In this document: in pieces, positions 19,754 through 28,654 of the stretch
Layout: the number at the start of each line of letters is the position of its first letter
Position numbering within the stretch: position 1 is the stretch's first letter
Origin: Nematocida parisii ERTm1
Lineage: Eukaryota; Microsporidia
Direction: 5' to 3'
DNA length: 64,000 bases
Assembly (NCBI RefSeq): GCF_000250985.1
Contig: NW_013524646.1
Coordinates: 275,601-339,600 of the forward strand
Program-made: the position numbers and the translations under genes
Notes under the pieces: model-generated
What the model saw: the letters and a program-made list of their open reading frames with translations, nothing else
What the model was told of the DNA's origin: nothing
The model's database searches: none

Positions 19754-20989
19754 ATGGAGAAAGACCAGCAAACAGCTGAGCAGTTAGAAGTAGAAAGATG
19801 GAAGATGAAAAAACTCTTGAAGTACTTACAGAATGCAAGAGGAAATGGGACATCCATGATATCCCTGATACTCCCACCAAAGGATCAAATATCCAGGGCT
19901 AACAAACTCTTAGTGGATGAGTACGGGACAGCCTCAAACATAAAAAGCAGAGTTAACAGACTCAGCGTACTCGGAGCAATCACATCAGCACAGCAAAGAC
20001 TAAAATTAATCACAAAAGTACCTGATAATGGACTGGCACTGTACACAGGAACAATCCTGGAAGACTCTGGCAAGGAGAAGAAAGTGTGCTTTGACATAGA
20101 GCCAATGAAGCCCATTAATACGTCACTGTACTTGTGTGACAGCAAGTTCCACGTACAGGACTTAATAAACTCATTAGAGGATGATTATAAATTCGGGTTT
20201 ATAGTGCTGGATGGACACGGGGCTTTATTCGCAGTACTCTCAGGTAACTCAAAAGAGGTCAAGCAGAACATATCCGTGGACTTACCAAAGAAACACGGCC
20301 GTGGTGGCCAGTCCTCAGTTAGGTTTGCTAGGCTTAGGTTAGAGAAGAGGCATAATTACCTTAAGAAAGTCAGTGAGATAGCCACACAAGTGTTTATATC
20401 CAGTAATAAGCCTAATATACACGGACTCATCCTGGCAGGGTGTGCTGATTTCAAGAGTGACTTATACCAGGCAGACTTCTTTGATCAGCGGCTTAAAGTG
20501 AAAGTGGCTAAAGTGATTGATGTGGCATACGGTGGTGAGAATGGACTAAATCAAGCGATAGAGCAGTCAGAAGAAGTCCTTCAGAATATAAAATTAGTGA
20601 GTGAGAAGAGGACAGTTAAGATGTTCTTTGATGAGGTTGTCTCTGGGTCAGGGAAGGTTTGTTTCGGTGTGGATGAGACCATGGGCTGTTTAGAGATGGG
20701 GTGTATGGAGGTGTTAATCATAGACGAGTCATCTACAATAAGACGGGTTGATCGGGGTGGGTCTGTGGTGTATGCTGCTGATTCCAGTGAGGGTGACTTA
20801 CTGACTGACTGGCTTGCAGAGAATTACAGGAAGGTTAATTGCAGTGTGGTATTTATATCTGACAAGAGTCAGGAAGGGACTCAATTTATATCTGCATTTA
20901 ATGGGATTGGAGGGATTCTTAGGTATAAAATGGAGATGGATGATAATGCGTCGGAGATTGAAGATTTCTCAGATGCAGATATTTTTTAG
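19754..20989 (+). CDS. SUP45: peptide chain release factor eRF1
   Basis: 411 residues (human 437). It contains all the stop-codon and catalytic determinants: NIKS at residues 62-65, YLCDSKF at 126-132 (the YxCxxxF motif) and GGQ at 184-186 in [15 protein letters not shown]. The middle and C domains continue with [12 protein letters not shown] and end in an acidic tail. All three stop codons therefore should be read in the normal way. eRF1 works with eRF3 in the cytosol. ATG at 19754. Codon use is less AT-biased than that of neighbouring unknown genes, as expected for a conserved, highly expressed gene. Confidence 0.97.
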   Translation: MEKDQQTAEQLEVERWKMKKLLKYLQNARGNGTSMISLILPPKDQISRANKLLVDEYGTASNIKSRVNRLSVLGAITSAQQRLKLITKVPDNGLALYTGTILEDSGKEKKVCFDIEPMKPINTSLYLCDSKFHVQDLINSLEDDYKFGFIVLDGHGALFAVLSGNSKEVKQNISVDLPKKHGRGGQSSVRFARLRLEKRHNYLKKVSEIATQVFISSNKPNIHGLILAGCADFKSDLYQADFFDQRLKVKVAKVIDVAYGGENGLNQAIEQSEEVLQNIKLVSEKRTVKMFFDEVVSGSGKVCFGVDETMGCLEMGCMEVLIIDESSTIRRVDRGGSVVYAADSSEGDLLTDWLAENYRKVNCSVVFISDKSQEGTQFISAFNGIGGILRYKMEMDDNASEIEDFSDADIF

Positions 20990-21328
20990 ATAATAAAATA
21001 AATTATAACGGGTTTATTAAAATTTTTATAAAAAATATACAAAAAATATACATAAATAACGGATAAATAACGGATTAAAATATAATATACATAAATAACG
21101 GATTAATAATATTAATATACATAAAATATACATAAATAACGGATAAATATGTATATAAATAACGGTTTAAAATATAATATACATATATAACGGATAAATA
21201 GATATAATATATATAAATAACTGAAATTACCATTTAATTGTATGACTAACCAGTTTATTAATAGGTTCAAATAGTTCTCTTCACTCCTTAAGTACTCCTT
21301 AAGACCTCTTCTATTAGTCAGTGGTGTA
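20990..21328. repeat. ATAACGGAT repeat array downstream of eRF1
   Basis: Between about 20999 and 21220 the word ATAAATAACGGAT (variants AACGGTT, AACGGGT) recurs about ten times, separated by ATATACATA. It is a distinct repeat type from the 12-mer, in the spacer between convergent eRF1 and PUS7. The remaining 100 bp to 21328 hold a small CTCCTTAAGTACTCCTTAAG duplication near 21284-21303. No ORF. Confidence 0.8.
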
Positions 21329-23137
21329 TTACCACCCTATCTCTACTACACCATTGCAGGTAAGCTCCTTTATAAGCATAGTGGCATACACACCAGGTGG
21401 TAAATCAAATGAAATCTCTAAGTACCTGAAATTAATAACGGAATAATTCAAATTTTCAGGTATAATAATGGCCTTCCTGTACCCACCAGTTAAACCAACC
21501 ACTTTCTCATGCTTACTCGCACCAATCTCTTCAATGGGATATAAAGGTATCACTGTATTACTTATATTGGGAGTATCAGATACTGTGACTAATTGGTCTA
21601 TCTGCTGCTTGCTTGTTATAGACCCTATGCTTACACCTGTTATATACTCATTATTACGTACGCCATTAATTAGTCTCTGTTGTAATACGTCATTGAATAG
21701 TTTGCTCTGATAACTGTGTAAGTAGATCATTCTTGTTTCTCTCCTTATCCTGCTGAATATTATTTTTGCAGGAATTTTCTTCTCTAATGAATAAATAACG
21801 GTTTTTTCTGTTTGAAATTTTCCTGGTAGGGTATTCCTCGCATCAGAATACTTCTCCTGGTGTAAATACGTTAGTGCTTCTTTTACTCTGGGTGAATTCT
21901 CTAAATTTCCTAAATTTTCAATGATTTTACTAATTGCGCCTTTGAAATCCTTCTTTATAATTAACTCCCCTACATCAGGATTACTCAGTCCATAGCCAAA
22001 CCTTTGATTTCCATAATAATTCGGAAATCCTTCTACTTTTAGTAAGTTAATTCGGTCCTCTAAATTTTTTATTTCGTCCGTTATTTCTTCCGTTATTTCT
22101 TTATTTTTTATTTCTTCCGTTATTTCTTCCGTTATTTCTTTATTTTTTATTTTGTCCGTTATTTCTAACCGTAAATAAAATCTGTTTTTTTCTAAATCTC
22201 CTAATTGTATTTTTTTTGGTATCCTTTCTATATTCGTAAGTATAATTGTATCCTCCGTTATAGAATTAGTTATGTCCTTGTACTGGGCATCTGTCTGCTC
22301 AGGTTCTGTTGAATTATTGTACTCTGCTGTAATCCTCCTTATGTCCTGTATAATACTACTTAGTGGTAGTGTGCTTATTCCACTTAAGTCACTGAGCCCA
22401 TTAAGACTGTCCTGGTGTAAGTCCCTGGTACACCCTGAGAATAATGAATTTATTTTATTAACTGAATCATTATCAGGTATTTTTAATAATTCTGAAATAT
22501 CTTCTGGGGTTATATTACTACTTTTGGTAATACCGTTATTACTACTTTTGGTAATACCGTTATTATTAATAAAATTTGCTAATTTATAAATATTTAAATA
22601 CGGTACACCTGTTACACTTATCCTCTGTGTAGTAATGGCTTTCTTGTCCTTGTTCCCTGCATAATTTATCTGATTACTCTCTAACCTTAATAACCTGGCT
22701 AATAACTCCACTGAATCATTCGTTGTCCTCCCTTTCTTAGTAAGAGTCACTGCATACGTGCTCATACTGTGATGAGTGTCAAATATGACTAATATATCCG
22801 TATGGCCTGGTGTGACACTCACTGATTTCGTATATATAAATGGGTGCATAGAATATATCTTATGAACCTCCTCCCTGTCCTGTTTCTGTTGTATACCTGT
22901 GATCCTGCATATAATACTGACTGTCCTCTCTTTTATACCGTATATATCTGTGAGTAGTTTATGCTGTACGCCTGGTAAGCCATCTAATAGTAATATATTA
23001 CTGTTGGATATATTTCCTATGCTTAGTAATGAGTTATTTATACCTTCCCTTACAATAAAGTCCTTTTCATTCTCTTTTAATACGAGTTTTATTGGAATTC
23101 CTTCATTAAGACATCTTCTCCATGCAAATTCTTTCAT
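21329..23137 (-). CDS. PUS7: tRNA/mRNA pseudouridine synthase PUS7 (TruD family)
   Basis: 602 residues from the ATG at 23135-23137 (MKEFAWRRC); the longer frame to 23278 would overlap TFB5 and is unlikely. The TruD catalytic motif is NYAGNKDKKAITTQRISV with the nucleophilic Asp in NKD. Further family motifs are FIVREG near the start, RLESNQINYAG, NYYGNQRFGYG and a C-terminal LPPGVYATMLIKEL. PUS7 makes pseudouridine at U13/U35 of tRNAs and in mRNA/snRNA. Two internal expansions carry short in-frame repeats: NNGITKSSNNGITKSS near 22500-22570, and repeated EITEEI/KNKEI units near 22060-22160 built on the local CCGTTATTTC word. Confidence 0.93.
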   Translation of the reverse strand: MKEFAWRRCLNEGIPIKLVLKENEKDFIVREGINNSLLSIGNISNSNILLLDGLPGVQHKLLTDIYGIKERTVSIICRITGIQQKQDREEVHKIYSMHPFIYTKSVSVTPGHTDILVIFDTHHSMSTYAVTLTKKGRTTNDSVELLARLLRLESNQINYAGNKDKKAITTQRISVTGVPYLNIYKLANFINNNGITKSSNNGITKSSNITPEDISELLKIPDNDSVNKINSLFSGCTRDLHQDSLNGLSDLSGISTLPLSSIIQDIRRITAEYNNSTEPEQTDAQYKDITNSITEDTIILTNIERIPKKIQLGDLEKNRFYLRLEITDKIKNKEITEEITEEIKNKEITEEITDEIKNLEDRINLLKVEGFPNYYGNQRFGYGLSNPDVGELIIKKDFKGAISKIIENLGNLENSPRVKEALTYLHQEKYSDARNTLPGKFQTEKTVIYSLEKKIPAKIIFSRIRRETRMIYLHSYQSKLFNDVLQQRLINGVRNNEYITGVSIGSITSKQQIDQLVTVSDTPNISNTVIPLYPIEEIGASKHEKVVGLTGGYRKAIIIPENLNYSVINFRYLEISFDLPPGVYATMLIKELTCNGVVEIGW

Positions 23138-23147
23138 TTTTTTATAA

Positions 23148-23348
23148 ATGGTAAAGGCCATAAAAGGAGCACTAATTGAGTGTGACCCATCTATTAAGCA
23201 AATAATAATAAGACTCAACAGAGAAAGTAATTTTATAATACAGGAGATAGATGACAATACATTATTTATAGATAACAAGTATATAAGACGGATTGAGGAA
23301 GAGACAGAGAGGATGCTAAGCTATATAGTAAAAAAGAATTTTGAATAA
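23148..23348 (+). CDS. TFB5: TFIIH subunit TFB5 (TTDA/GTF2H5)
   Basis: 66 residues (human 71). It begins MVKAIKGALIECDPSIKQII and continues FIIQEIDDNTLFI, matching the TFB5 family motifs KG.LIECDP.(M/I)KQ and FII.DID.TH(V/L)F almost exactly. TFB5 stabilises the TFIIH core through p52/Tfb2 for transcription and nucleotide-excision repair. Its ATG is only 10 bp from the PUS7 ATG on the other strand. Confidence 0.9.
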   Translation: MVKAIKGALIECDPSIKQIIIRLNRESNFIIQEIDDNTLFIDNKYIRRIEEETERMLSYIVKKNFE

Positions 23349-23880
23349 TTATTACATATAGTATAATAAATAGTATTAAGTAGTAATAGTATAATAAATA
23401 ATAATAGTATAAATAATAAAATATAATGATACATGTGTAATAAGTAATGGGTAATAAAGTAATAAAATATAATAATATATGTGTAATAAGTAATAGGTAA
23501 TAAAGTAATATAAGTAATAGGTAATATAATAATACATGTGTAATAAATGATAAGTAGTATAATATAATGATATATGTGTAATAAGTAATATATATTGTAC
23601 TATGTGTAATAAGTAGTATAATATAATAATACATGTGTAATAAATAGTATAATATAATGATATATAATAATACATGTGTAATAAGTAATAAATAGTATAA
23701 TATATTGATATATGTGTAATAAGTAGTATATATCTATATTATTAAGTGGTAATAGAGTAATAAATAATAGTATGAGACATATATTATTATATATAGCATA
23801 TTAAGTATTATATATTATACTATGTGTAATAAGTACTATATTGTGTATTGTATATTATTTATTATACAATGTGTAGTATA
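23349..23880. repeat. TGTGTAATAAGT cluster
   Basis: Many + oriented copies mixed with TAATAGTATAATA simple sequence and an ATATAATGATATATGTGTAAT higher-order unit. An open frame runs through the last part from about 23822, but only because the repeat has no stop in that frame; the real start is taken at 23924. Confidence 0.8.
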
Positions 23881-23923
23881 TACTGTACTATATATATTGG
23901 AATATTTTATTATTTTTTTATTA

Positions 23924-24718
23924 ATGGCTTATAATAGAGAAGTATTAAAGTTAAAGGATTTCCAAGGTGATCCATTGGAATATGAAGAGTTCTTCAGAAG
24001 AATCCTTTATAATATGAATAGTACAGATATACAACATACTGAAATAGTTAATGACCTGCTTTTCTTATTTAATACTAACAGGAGTAGTACAGTAATAGAA
24101 TGTGCTATTAAGACTTTATACGCTATGTGTATAAAATTATCACCAAGTATGATAGTCCCTGTGATAGAGATAGGCAGTGTATTAGAGACGTATTCCTTAT
24201 GTATTAATAACTACACAGAAATAAACCAGAATGAGTACACAGCCTGGATAGAGTTAGTAAGACTTATTACACAATCTACTATAATTCATAGAGAGTGTGT
24301 ATTTATTATGGTATGTAGAATAAGTTTTATTGAAGAAATAAGAAAAATGGTAAAAATTTACTTAAATGAAAATATTTCAATTAATTCAATTAAATTATCA
24401 ACGGTTATTTTGAAATATAAAAATATTTTAAATGAAAATGAAATATTTTTATTACTAAAAAAGTACATTACTCTATTAGGAAATAACGACATTTTTATAT
24501 CTAAAGAATCTTCTTTTTTTATTAAAGAATATTCTAACTGTAATAATATAGATATATACAGTATAATTAAAGAAAACCAGTTAGATATAATCGATTCATT
24601 AGATAATTACATAAGGGACATATTCCAGCACTTGCCATTACTTACTAAACAATGTGTAATAAGTACACTAAAAACCACAAATTTAATTAAAATACCGTTA
24701 GAAATAAAAATATTTTAA
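23924..24718 (+). CDS. helical-repeat-like protein of unknown function (first frame)
   Basis: 264 residues from MAYNREVLKLK at 23924; the frame is open to 23822 but that part is repeat DNA. The protein is almost all helix with Leu/Ile-rich pairs (for example SSTVIECAIKTLYAMCIKLS, followed by a VIE...VLETY helix) reminiscent of HEAT/ARM or adaptin-like solenoids, but no family is assigned. A + copy of the dispersed 12-mer occurs in frame and encodes CVIS near residue 243. The stop at 24716-24718 follows an A/T run, and a coding-like tail continues in the -1 frame (24712-24900), so the annotated C-terminus is probably not the real one. A GGAATATTTTATT box lies about 25 bp upstream of the ATG. 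Confidence 0.5.
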   Translation: MAYNREVLKLKDFQGDPLEYEEFFRRILYNMNSTDIQHTEIVNDLLFLFNTNRSSTVIECAIKTLYAMCIKLSPSMIVPVIEIGSVLETYSLCINNYTEINQNEYTAWIELVRLITQSTIIHRECVFIMVCRISFIEEIRKMVKIYLNENISINSIKLSTVILKYKNILNENEIFLLLKKYITLLGNNDIFISKESSFFIKEYSNCNNIDIYSIIKENQLDIIDSLDNYIRDIFQHLPLLTKQCVISTLKTTNLIKIPLEIKIF

Positions 24719-24900
24719 AAATAAAAACAAAAGATAATAATATATCAAAAAAGACCGTTAGATATATATTATTAAATGAGGATACAGTAGAAAATAATCA
24801 TATAATCAATATTAACTTATCAGATGATTATTACAGCAAGAAAGACTTATCACACTTATTAACAGAAAGTAAACCACACCCATCCTGTATAGAATATTAA
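24712..24900 (+). CDS. probable C-terminal tail of the preceding gene (second frame)
   Basis: Open for 62 codons in the frame one base back from the preceding ORF, ending at TAA 24898-24900. The predicted residues, such as SKKTVRYILLNEDT and LLTESKPHPSC, look protein-like, and the repeat-filled spacer begins right after this stop. This supports a single gene 23924-24900 with a one-base frame break near the A5/T4/A5 runs at 24706-24720. Confidence 0.4.
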   Translation: MLKIKTKDNNISKKTVRYILLNEDTVENNHIININLSDDYYSKKDLSHLLTESKPHPSCIEY

Positions 24901-24901
24901 T

Positions 24902-25335
24902 ACAATAACTTATTACACAATGTACATAACTTATTACACATAGCATAATAAATAAACATAACTTATTATAACTTATTATAACTTATTACACAATGTACAT
25001 AACTTATTACACATATATTATTATATTTATTACTTATTACACAATGTACATAACTTATTACTCTATTAGTATTATATTCTATTACTTATTACACATAGCA
25101 TAGCATTTATTATACATATATTATTATATACTATACTATTTATTATACAATGTACATAACTTATTACACATATATTATTATATTTTATTATTTATTACAC
25201 ATATATTATTTTATACAATGTACATAACTTATTACTCTATTAGTATTATATTGTATTTTTATCTTATTATCTTATTTTATCTTTTTATTTTTATTTTTTA
25301 TTATCTTATTTTATTTATTACACATAGTATAATAT
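24902..25335. repeat. ACTTATTACACA (inverted) cluster between convergent genes
   Basis: About fifteen copies of CATAACTTATTACACA in the orientation opposite to the 23.3-23.9 kb cluster, then a TTTTATTTTTATTATCTTATT simple tract. The cluster fills the whole spacer between the two stop codons. No ORF. Confidence 0.85.
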
Positions 25336-25336
25336 A

Positions 25337-25843
25337 TTATGGTATATATTTATGTATGTCCTCTGGGGGTGTTATTAAATTTACCCATAGCTTTAATTTG
25401 TCCTTTATCTCTTCTAAAATGACTTCCCCATCTGGTCGGTCACTCTTCGCAATTATTATTTTTTTATTTTTATTTTTTATTATTATTATACTCGCATTAT
25501 TATACTTATAACACACTCTGTCATATATCCTAACCACCTTATTGGTACACCCTAACTCACTCATAATATACTCTATATTATCACATATATAATTACTACT
25601 AAACCGTCTCCTGTATAAACACTTCCTGGACTTATTCTTATCTGCTGGATATATTATACTAAATATACTATTACTTATACGGCTATTATCATTATGTTCT
25701 GTATTGCTTATTATTACTGTATACCTGCTTAAATAATAAATTACTTCTGATACTCTCTCATGCACACACGCATCCTCAGATAACTTTATGTACTTGATTA
25801 AGTAATCACAGTCCATGGGTATACCACACAGTAAATATTCCAT
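25337..25843 (-). CDS. MED18: Mediator subunit Med18-like
   Basis: 168 residues, ATG at 25843. N-terminal MEYLLCGIPMDCDYLIKYIKL parallels MEYLLQGSVLDHSLESLIHRL of human MED18. A middle segment RFSSNYICDNIEYIMSELGC corresponds to the VDIATSENLTDFLMEMGF region. The C-terminal KDKLKLWVNLITPPEDIHKY parallels EQLKPLVHLEKIDPKRL. Med18 pairs with Med20 in the Mediator head module contacting RNA polymerase II. It is shorter than human (208). It is divergent from E2F with 36 bp between start codons. Similarity was judged by eye. Confidence 0.6.
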   Translation of the reverse strand: MEYLLCGIPMDCDYLIKYIKLSEDACVHERVSEVIYYLSRYTVIISNTEHNDNSRISNSIFSIIYPADKNKSRKCLYRRRFSSNYICDNIEYIMSELGCTNKVVRIYDRVCYKYNNASIIIIKNKNKKIIIAKSDRPDGEVILEEIKDKLKLWVNLITPPEDIHKYIP

Positions 25844-25879
25844 ATAAAAAATAGAAAATTCAATCCATTTTTATTTCCC

Positions 25880-26530
25880 ATGCATATTCCACAGGAGAGT
25901 AGTTTATTCTCCTTCTTCTCTGACTTAGACACATCAGAACAGAAACACTCAGTAATTGGTAGGACAGGCAGTTCATTAGGAGTACTTGCTAAAAGATTCT
26001 TAAGATTATTAAAAGACTCACCAGAATATGAATTAGATCTGAATTATGCCGCATCAGCACTAGAAACCCATAAAAGAAGACTGTATGATATAACAAATGT
26101 ATTAGAAGGAGTGGGTTATATAAAGAAGAAATTAAAGAATAGCATACAGTACATAAAAGATAAAGAGAATAATAAATGTATAAGCTGTGGTGGTATATCA
26201 CTAACCACAGGAAGAGAGACAGAAGAAGTCAAGGAGTTATTACGTATAGAAAGAGAGATAGATGAACAATTAAACCAAGTAAACACAGAACTACAAATAC
26301 TAGCAAACCATGAAGAGAATATTAATAGAGCATATGTAACATATACAGACTTAAAGGAATTAGACAACTCAGTAGAATCATCATTATTTGCCATTAAAAC
26401 ACCACCAGGTACATTTCTTGACTTTCCCACTTCTAATAACCCAGAAGAAACCATCCTTACACTCACATCACCAAATGAGAAGATCAATGTATATTACTTA
26501 CAAGATACAATTGATTCTATTACTAATTAA
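25880..26530 (+). CDS. E2F-family transcription factor
   Basis: 216 residues. The winged-helix DNA-binding domain spans about 29-92 and contains the invariant RRLYDITNVLEGVGYIKK (from residue 66), with the RRxYD DNA-contact motif. A leucine-zipper helix follows (about 115-150, LLRIEREIDEQLNQVNTELQIL). Then comes the marked-box beta segment (AYVTYTDLKELD...LFAIKTPPGTFLDFP), as in E2F1-6. No retinoblastoma-binding transactivation domain is evident at the C-terminus. It should dimerise with a DP partner and control cell-cycle genes in the nucleus. The 'RRLYDITNVLEG' form indicates E2F rather than DP. Confidence 0.92.
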   Translation: MHIPQESSLFSFFSDLDTSEQKHSVIGRTGSSLGVLAKRFLRLLKDSPEYELDLNYAASALETHKRRLYDITNVLEGVGYIKKKLKNSIQYIKDKENNKCISCGGISLTTGRETEEVKELLRIEREIDEQLNQVNTELQILANHEENINRAYVTYTDLKELDNSVESSLFAIKTPPGTFLDFPTSNNPEETILTLTSPNEKINVYYLQDTIDSITN

Positions 26531-27138
26531 ATATACTAAATATAACTTATTATACTATTATTAATATACTAATAGACTAATGTATACAGGTATACTAATA
26601 GACTAATACATGTATACATAGTATATACAGTAGGACTAATATATATACAGGCACATAGTATATACATATAGGTATACTAATAGACCAATGCAATACCTTA
26701 CTATTACTATTACTTATATACAGTACATATATACTACTACTAATACCTTACTACTGTGTATATACTATATACTATACTACCTATATATACACTACTATTA
26801 TTACTGTGTATATACTACTATATACTACTACTTATACCTATTATCCCTTACTTATATACTACTGTGTATATACTACTACTTATACCTATTACTTATACTT
26901 CTAATACCTATTATATGTATACTAATACCTTACTACTACTGTGTATATACTTCTACTTCTATTCCCTTTACTCTTCTCCTTCTATTATCCCTTTATTTAC
27001 TTCTCCTTCTACTTATCCCTTTATTTACTTCTCCTTCTGCTGCTTCTACTACTCCTTCTCTGTTCATATAAAGATATTAAATTATAACACTGGTCAGAAT
27101 ACTTCTAATCCTTCCTCAACAGATATTCTGGAGGATAT
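26531..27138. repeat. low-complexity tract TACTA/CTACTTATA/CTTCTCC
   Basis: 26560-26930 is a degenerate ATA/CTA microsatellite (ACTACTACTTATATA, TATACTAATAGACTAAT). 26930-27060 becomes a pyrimidine-rich CTTCTCCTTCTA tract with a TCCCTTTATTTACTTCTCCTT unit repeated three times. The open frames here exist only because the repeat lacks stops. The last 60 bp are unique. Confidence 0.8.
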
Positions 27139-27278
27139 TCAATAATTCATCAAAAGAGACAGAAGTGTAAATATACTTACACTCCTAAATATCTCTAACC
27201 TTCTAATTAAAGAATTGAAGTTGTTCTTCCTCATTCCAGTATCGAGCGAGCACTATTTTGTAGTAACTCGGATAGCAT
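27139..27278 (-). other. possible small gene with a frame break (uncertain)
   Basis: On the minus strand an ATG at 27278 opens a short frame (MLSELLQNSARSILE, then TGA). Directly overlapping that stop, the -1 frame reads MRKNNFNSLIRRLEIFRSV and continues to a TGA at 27139-27141. Together they would give about 47 helical residues. A TATAAATA word lies about 55 bp upstream. Length is too short to trust; it may be chance. Confidence 0.18.
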
Positions 27279-27424
27279 ACTTACTATACAAATGATTCTG
27301 TAAAGTATCGCCTCACTGAAAAATATTTTCGCATGCGTATTTATAGAAAATAAAAATAAAAAAAGACTGTTTCCGCATAAAATATAAATATAAAAAATTA
27401 AAAAATAAAAAAAAGAACTGTTTT

Positions 27425-27847
27425 ATGCTACAGGAGACGTACAGGAATTTCAATACGTGCTTATTTACAGTGGCTGGTACGCCCCTGCCACTGGATGATA
27501 ATGAAGAGTTATTATACATAGGGTATAACATAGGATACTCTATCACAGTGGGTGAAGGTGGCTTATTCAGTACTTATAGTCATATTTCTAGTACAGGTAC
27601 ATTATTTATTACTAATTGTAGATTAATTTATATACCAAAAACACCAACAACAAATTTTTGTTCATTCTTCTGTAAGACAAATGGTATTATAAATACAACA
27701 GTAAAAAGTAATAATAAAATACGGTTAGAGATTTCCTTATTTGGTAATGTAATTAGCAAATTAGATTTAAAAATGAGAGATAATTTATCGGCTACACTTT
27801 TAGAAGTACTTAAATTATCACAGGACTATTTGAACTCCATTCAATGA
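27425..27847 (+). CDS. PH/GRAM-like domain protein (WBP2-like, tentative)
   Basis: 140 residues. After about 45 residues (NEELLYIGYNIGYSITVGEG) comes a run of beta strands: GTLFITNCRLIYIPKTPT, then FCSFF, then KIRLEISLFGNVISKLDLKMRD, then a C-terminal helix (LLEVLKLSQDYL). A 'G-T-(L/V)-x-(I/L)-T-xx-R-(L/V)-I-(Y/F)' strand is the hallmark of GRAM/PH folds such as WBP2, where it reads GTVYLTPYRVIFLS. The WW-binding PPxY tail of WBP2 is absent. The function may be lipid or protein binding; the assignment is fold-level only. Its stop is 16 bp before the next ATG. Confidence 0.45.
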   Translation: MLQETYRNFNTCLFTVAGTPLPLDDNEELLYIGYNIGYSITVGEGGLFSTYSHISSTGTLFITNCRLIYIPKTPTTNFCSFFCKTNGIINTTVKSNNKIRLEISLFGNVISKLDLKMRDNLSATLLEVLKLSQDYLNSIQ

Positions 27848-27863
27848 ATTATAAAATTTATTC

Positions 27864-28136
27864 ATGGAGTTAGAGATAAGCAAGGAAGATATTGAGAGCA
27901 TAAAGGACTATTTAAAGAGGAGAGGGAAGGGGATGGCCTGGGTTGGGTATTCATTAAAGAGAAGGCGGTTTATTGAGTACTGCACTAATTATTTCTTCTT
28001 AGGGGGGGACACTTTATACAGGAAGACTGGGCATGGGTCCGAGAAAGTAATTGGACCAATTAGATTTGGTAGGTTTATGGAGGAGTGGCCTAAGCGTATG
28101 GTATATAAAAAGCATGAGAGAAAAACAAGAACATAA
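27864..28136 (+). CDS. small protein, unknown; faint integrase zinc-binding-like pattern
   Basis: 90 residues: an acidic N-terminal helix (LEISKEDIESIKDYLKRRG), then RRRFIEYCTNYFFLGGDTLYRKTGHG, then a basic C-terminus (KKHERKTRT). The spacing 'R-x(n)-Y-x-x-x-x-F...DTLYRK' resembles the segment before the HHCC finger of retroelement integrases (F...DG.LYR+), but no His/Cys finger follows. It may be a remnant of a domesticated integrase-like gene or unrelated. G+C is higher than that of its neighbours. It is placed 16 bp after the GRAM-like gene on the same strand. Confidence 0.45.
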   Translation: MELEISKEDIESIKDYLKRRGKGMAWVGYSLKRRRFIEYCTNYFFLGGDTLYRKTGHGSEKVIGPIRFGRFMEEWPKRMVYKKHERKTRT

Positions 28137-28137
28137 T

Positions 28138-28215
28138 GAAATATAATGAAATATTTCCATATTTAGTAATTTTTAATTAGTATACATTTCCATATTTGGT
28201 AATTTTTAATAAAAT
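28138..28215. repeat. short direct repeat
   Basis: A unit of about 25 bp (TTTCCATATTTAGTAATTTT, second copy with TTTGGTAATTTT) occurs at about 28150 and 28187 in the spacer between convergent genes. It may be relevant to 3'-end formation; this is only a guess. Confidence 0.5.
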
Positions 28216-28247
28216 AAGGATGATTAAACTATAAATAGTTTTATTTT

Positions 28248-28634
28248 TTAATCTAAACATGCTAATGAGAGTCCTCTGATCCGTGAATCTCTTCCTTCCT
28301 GATGGTTACTCAGTATGACTATCTGTACATATGCACAGTATTCGTCTATTGGTATGGTTATAATAGGCATTTTGTCTGTTATTACTGTGCTTTTTAGTCC
28401 GCTTGCCATTTCCCGTGTCTTTCCGTATCTTATTTCTATATCTTTAGGTATATAACTCTTGTCCTGTGTATGGCCTAAGTTCATCCTTATACTGACTAAC
28501 TTCTTTATCTGGTTAAAGTCTATTTCTATGTAATGTGGAAGGTTTCCATCTGTGTGCCAGAACTGTTCTAAATTATCACTGAAGAGTTCTTCTAGTCCAT
28601 GGCCTGGCTTATACGTACTTAAACGGGCCTCCAT
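28248..28634 (-). CDS. APC10: anaphase-promoting complex subunit 10 (DOC1)
   Basis: 128 residues, essentially one DOC domain (human APC10 has 185). Matching elements: STYKPGHGLEELFSDNLEQFWHTDGNLPHYIEIDF (human [35 protein letters not shown]), SYIPKDIEIRYG, and VQIVILSNHQEGRDSRIRGL (IAVLANHQNGRDTHMRQI). APC10 forms the D-box co-receptor with Cdc20/Cdh1 in the APC/C ubiquitin ligase. The C-terminal IR tail used to dock on APC3 is not present; the protein stops soon after the domain. ATG at 28634. Confidence 0.93.
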   Translation of the reverse strand: MEARLSTYKPGHGLEELFSDNLEQFWHTDGNLPHYIEIDFNQIKKLVSIRMNLGHTQDKSYIPKDIEIRYGKTREMASGLKSTVITDKMPIITIPIDEYCAYVQIVILSNHQEGRDSRIRGLSLACLD

Positions 28635-28654
28635 AAAAATAAATTATAAGACAC

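Noticed and set aside
21329-23278. Longer PUS7 starting at 23278 with a hydrophobic leader
   Set aside because: The leader is the complement of the conserved TFB5 coding sequence, and PUS7 has no secretory signal.
23266-23675. Overlapping Tyr/Leu/Ile-rich minus-strand ORFs
   Set aside because: They are translations of the TGTGTAATAAGT repeat (YYILLITH-type strings), not genes.
26688-27145. Long open frames through the TACTA/CTTCTCC tract
   Set aside because: The frames are open only because the simple repeat has no stop codons; translated residues are Tyr/Leu/Thr low complexity.
27160-27310. tRNA or 5S rRNA gene
   Set aside because: No B-box (GGTTCNANNCC type), acceptor-stem pairing or 5S internal control region could be found on either strand; I found no convincing tRNA anywhere in the window.
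27864-28136. Retrotransposon integrase fragment
   Set aside because: Only a faint segment pattern is present with no HHCC finger, catalytic core or flanking repeats, so it is kept as an unknown small protein.
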